Position numbers and translations under genes: made by a program | Part shown: positions 61,252-64,000 of the stretch, in pieces | Layout of the letters: every line of letters starts with the position of its first letter | Numbering within the stretch: the stretch's first letter is position 1 | Notes under the pieces: model-generated | Databases searched by the model: none | Seen by the model: the letters and a program-made list of their open reading frames with translations, nothing else | What the model was told of the DNA's origin: nothing | Source: Azonexaceae bacterium s22 | GTDB taxonomy: Bacteria; Pseudomonadota; Gammaproteobacteria; Burkholderiales; Rhodocyclaceae | Assembly (NCBI GenBank): GCA_016617495.1 | Contig: WYCU01000009.1 | Coordinates: 1 to 64,000 of the forward strand | DNA: 64,000 bases | Reading direction: 5' to 3'

Positions 61252-63406
61252 CGCTTGCTCCTGCCGTAGCTTCACGGATCATCTGAGGCTCACCGCGTGT
61301 TCTTGCTGCCTTTCCGCCGAGCTTCTGCAAATGCTCCAATACCGCATCCCGAGGCCCATCAATCATTATCTGGCCAGCCCGCATCACAATGACTCGATCA
61401 ACCATGGGCAACAATGCCGGCTTATGGGTAACGAGCACCATGGTCTGATCCACGGCAATTGCGCTCTTGAGTGCCTGAAGGGCATGGAGTTCGCTGACCT
61501 CATCCATTGAGGCGGTCGGTTCATCAAGCAACCAGACATCGGGACGTTTTAGCAACATTCGCGTAAGGCAAAGCACTTGACGCTGTCCCCCCGAAAGGCC
61601 GCCCCCGCCTTCGGCGATTCTGAGATCCAATCCTTTGGGGTTATCGCCGATCAGCCGCAACATCCCAGTCACCTCTGCTGCTGCCAAAATCTCTGCATCG
61701 CCGACCCCGACGATACCGGCAAGTAAATTCTCACGCAGCGTGCCACCGAACAATCGAGGCTCCTGCGGCAAGTAACCTAAACGATGCACCAAATGAGCCC
61801 GGCTAATGTGCGCCATATCCAGGCCATCCAGACTCACACGCCCCTCGCCGGGAACATAGACCCCCGCCAGCATTTTGAGGAGTGTGCTTTTACCTGAGCC
61901 CACACTACCAATAATTGCGACCTTCTGGCCCTGTGGAAATTCGAGACGCTCTATCGCAAGCACCCTCGGACGATCAGGGTAACCAAAGCTGATGCGCTCA
62001 AGACCATATACTCCTTTGAGGCGCTCCAGAACAACGGGATGGTCAATGTCATGATTGTCCTGCTCAAGCCGGAAAATCTGCTCGATACCAGCCAGCGCCG
62101 ACTTGGCATTCGCCCACTGAATCATCAGATTCGGCATCATGGTCACCGGCTGTAACACGCGCCCGGACAGAATCGAAGCTGCAATGATCGCCCCCATGGT
62201 GATGTCTCCACCCTGAGATGCCAGATAGGCCCCCGTAGCAACCAAGCCGACATAGCTCAACTGCTGGATAAATGCGGCGTAATAGCCAGCATGCTCCCCA
62301 TGCTGACGTATCTCGATTTCCTCATCCTGAACTTTACGTGCGAGTTCGTTCCAGCGCCCCAGAAACTGCCAGGCAGCGCCGGTTGCCTTGAGTGACTCAG
62401 CCCCATCAACCGCCTCTACCAGCAGGCCCAATTTACGATTGGCCGCAGCCTGACTCGATAAAGCCAAACGTTCCGATGAACGTTTGGATACCATGCCAAC
62501 CATCAGCGATAGCACAAAGGCCGCCAGCGGAATGGCCGCCAGCAACGGGCCGGATATGAGGGCAATCACGCCCAGAAAGATCAATGCAAACGGCAGGTCA
62601 ACAATGACGTACATCGTGGCAGACATCGCAAACGCACGAATCGTTTCGTAGCTGCGTAACTGCGCGGACAAGGTGCCGACACTTGGGGGAAACTGATCAA
62701 TCCGGATATTCAACAAGCGCTCAAAGAGCCGATGCGAAAGTTGAACGTCCATTTTACGGATGGCTAGGTTCAGAAAACTGGACCGAGCGAATCGCCCAAA
62801 CAGTTCGAGCACAATCGCCAACGCAACACCCGAGGTCAACGCAATCAGTGTGGCAACACCTTGCGATGGAATGACTCGGTCATAGACTTGCATACTGTAC
62901 AAAGACGTCGCCAGCGCAAGCAGGTTCAGAAAGACCGTTAACAATGCAACACGAACGAAATAGCTACGCTGATCGAGGACCACCTTCCTGAACAAAGCCT
63001 GCGCCGAGATATGGCGTCCCGAGTCGCTTGCCAAAGGAATGGCACAAAATACCGCCCCTTCCGGCAACTCCTGGACCATCACCTTCCCGTCAGGCGTCTC
63101 AAGAAGCCATGAGCCATCCGGATTCTCAGCGTGAACGAGGGCGATATCCCCGCCTCGGGAAACGCAAACGAGCGGCAATCGATTTGAATCGACGGCAGAT
63201 AGCCACCTCGGCACCGGACCGGCCATCGTAGCGACAATGCCCGAAATCTTTGCAACACAAAATTCGACGCGTCCGGTACCGGCGATCGGGCTTTCGGCCC
63301 GCAAGCGTGCCAAGGACTCGGGATCCAATGGCCGCAAGGCAGCATTCAGTTTCGCAATTCGTCCTGCCAGCCAAACCAAGCTCAAACCCGCCTCATTGCC
63401 AATCAT
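61241..63406 (-). CDS. Type I secretion ABC transporter (HlyB/LapB type)
   Basis: 721 residues. The N-terminal about 130 residues resemble the C39-peptidase-like domain; no catalytic Cys-His pair is obvious, as in RTX exporters. The six-helix membrane domain spans about 150-430. The ATPase has Walker A GSVGSGKST (500-508), signature LSGGQ (604-608), Walker B VWLLDEP (624-630) and the H-loop VTHKPAL. It exports a large C-terminally signalled protein; the substrate is probably outside the window. Confidence 0.95.
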   Translation of the reverse strand: MIGNEAGLSLVWLAGRIAKLNAALRPLDPESLARLRAESPIAGTGRVEFCVAKISGIVATMAGPVPRWLSAVDSNRLPLVCVSRGGDIALVHAENPDGSWLLETPDGKVMVQELPEGAVFCAIPLASDSGRHISAQALFRKVVLDQRSYFVRVALLTVFLNLLALATSLYSMQVYDRVIPSQGVATLIALTSGVALAIVLELFGRFARSSFLNLAIRKMDVQLSHRLFERLLNIRIDQFPPSVGTLSAQLRSYETIRAFAMSATMYVIVDLPFALIFLGVIALISGPLLAAIPLAAFVLSLMVGMVSKRSSERLALSSQAAANRKLGLLVEAVDGAESLKATGAAWQFLGRWNELARKVQDEEIEIRQHGEHAGYYAAFIQQLSYVGLVATGAYLASQGGDITMGAIIAASILSGRVLQPVTMMPNLMIQWANAKSALAGIEQIFRLEQDNHDIDHPVVLERLKGVYGLERISFGYPDRPRVLAIERLEFPQGQKVAIIGSVGSGKSTLLKMLAGVYVPGEGRVSLDGLDMAHISRAHLVHRLGYLPQEPRLFGGTLRENLLAGIVGVGDAEILAAAEVTGMLRLIGDNPKGLDLRIAEGGGGLSGGQRQVLCLTRMLLKRPDVWLLDEPTASMDEVSELHALQALKSAIAVDQTMVLVTHKPALLPMVDRVIVMRAGQIMIDGPRDAVLEHLQKLGGKAARTRGEPQMIREATAGASGER

Positions 63407-64000
63407 GGCTTATCCTCACCGCGCAGATCGTTGGGGAAAAGATCACCCGTCAATAAAGCGAGGCGAACATGCGAGCCAACAAGGACTGAACGCGCTTCAA
63501 TTTCCAGTTGATGGACGTTGACGAGTTCCCGGACAGAATTGAGCAAATCCAGCCAGCTTCTCCGCCCCAGAACAAACAAGCGGCGAGATGATTCAATCTG
63601 CCCCTTGGAGAGGCGGGTTGACAAGGCCAAGTCCGGAATCCGAGCCCGGGCAGACTCATAGTCGTCGATTTCGACCTGTAGGCGATCCAGCGTTTCACGG
63701 CGAACTGTCTCCACCTCGCTCTCCGCCGCCCGAATTTTGGAACGCGCCGCTGAAACCTCGGCAATCGATGACAGGCCAGCTCCCGGCACGTAATTTACGA
63801 CGACATACCACCTGTTTCCCGGCTGCAAGCTACCGTCGTATTGCCCCTCCTGATATTCAGCACGGAATGCCACCGACGGCCAAAGTACCGACTGAGCGAG
63901 CTTTTCGTCTGCCTTTGCCGCATCCACATTCACCTTCGACTTCCACAGCGCCGGACTATTGGCCAGTGTGCGGGCATCGATACCACTCAAATTCAGTGCA
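63403..64000 (-). CDS. TolC-family outer-membrane channel, 3' part only
   Basis: About 198 C-terminal residues, open to the right edge. Helical TolC-type repeats are visible: VNVDAAKADEKLAQSVLWPS, SEVETVRRETLDRLQVEIDD and KGQIESSRRLFVLGRRSWLD. It overlaps the ABC gene by four bases, giving a tolC-ABC-HlyD order. This completes a dedicated type I secretion set. Confidence 0.9.
   Translation of the reverse strand, partial: ALNLSGIDARTLANSPALWKSKVNVDAAKADEKLAQSVLWPSVAFRAEYQEGQYDGSLQPGNRWYVVVNYVPGAGLSSIAEVSAARSKIRAAESEVETVRRETLDRLQVEIDDYESARARIPDLALSTRLSKGQIESSRRLFVLGRRSWLDLLNSVRELVNVHQLEIEARSVLVGSHVRLALLTGDLFPNDLRGEDKP

Overview
The window is a stretch of chromosome from a high-GC Betaproteobacterium. 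Gene content and order point to the Rhodocyclales (Dechloromonas/Azonexus-like): apaG / rpe-gph-trpE, a complete dcw cell-division cluster running into lpxC, dciA, an M23 peptidase and secA, a minimal napDABC nitrate reductase, and an rsmI / yraN-diaA-dolP neighbourhood. This placement is inferred from gene order and protein motifs; no database was searched. No tRNA, rRNA, CRISPR, insertion sequence or prophage was seen. The only structural RNA recognised is RNase P RNA.

Layout. 1-352: 5' part of a glutamate/aspartate-type periplasmic binding protein. 659-3656: rpe-gph-(trp leader peptide)-trpE on the minus strand, closed by a terminator; trpG/D/C do not follow trpE. 3693-5740: apaG and a methyltransferase (+), convergent with a PerM-type membrane protein (-). 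5749-9738: secA then argJ (-). 9836-11361: divergent M23 peptidase / dciA and a small membrane protein. 11366-29014: the dcw cluster in the order mraZ-rsmH-ftsL-ftsI-murE-murF-mraY-murD-ftsW-(30-codon ORF)-murG-murC-ddlB-ftsQ-ftsA-ftsZ-lpxC, with MraZ-type TGGG boxes and a promoter at the head. 29330-31911: dsbC, a ubiH-family hydroxylase, a small basic protein and an HU protein. 32127-36041: napDABC behind a perfect FNR box. 36327-38546: ahpC-ahpF behind an OxyR-like site. 38532-40142: a methyltransferase and rnpB. 40265-45422: amino-acid permease, Lrp-type regulator, leuA, AraC-type regulator. 45525-47474: a tandem set of small lipoproteins/periplasmic proteins. 47503-49907: a DUF3025-type protein, pyrC and a secreted HbpS/GlcG-like protein. 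49929-55477: rsmI, divergent from yraN, a secreted HIRAN-domain protein, diaA, dolP, a small membrane protein, a K+ channel with two RCK domains and an FMN reductase. 55510-59821: periplasmic glutathione peroxidase, hldE C-domain homologue (rfaE2), a diguanylate cyclase and kup. 60064-64000: a type I secretion system (TolC / ABC / HlyD) that runs off the right edge.

Most of the window is housekeeping: envelope growth and division, protein export, nitrate respiration and peroxide defence. The most unusual signal cuts across genes. A 15-base word, ATTGTCGCGGTCGAC, occurs exactly nine times on both strands, with about five near-copies. Some copies lie in gaps between genes, often beside hairpins and A-rich tails; others lie inside genes, nearly always reading Ile-Val-Ala-Val-Asp. 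It behaves like an uptake-type or other chromosome-wide signal word. Other points of interest are a four-tryptophan leader peptide before trpE, a 30-codon ORF coupled at both ends between ftsW and murG, and a secreted stand-alone HIRAN protein.
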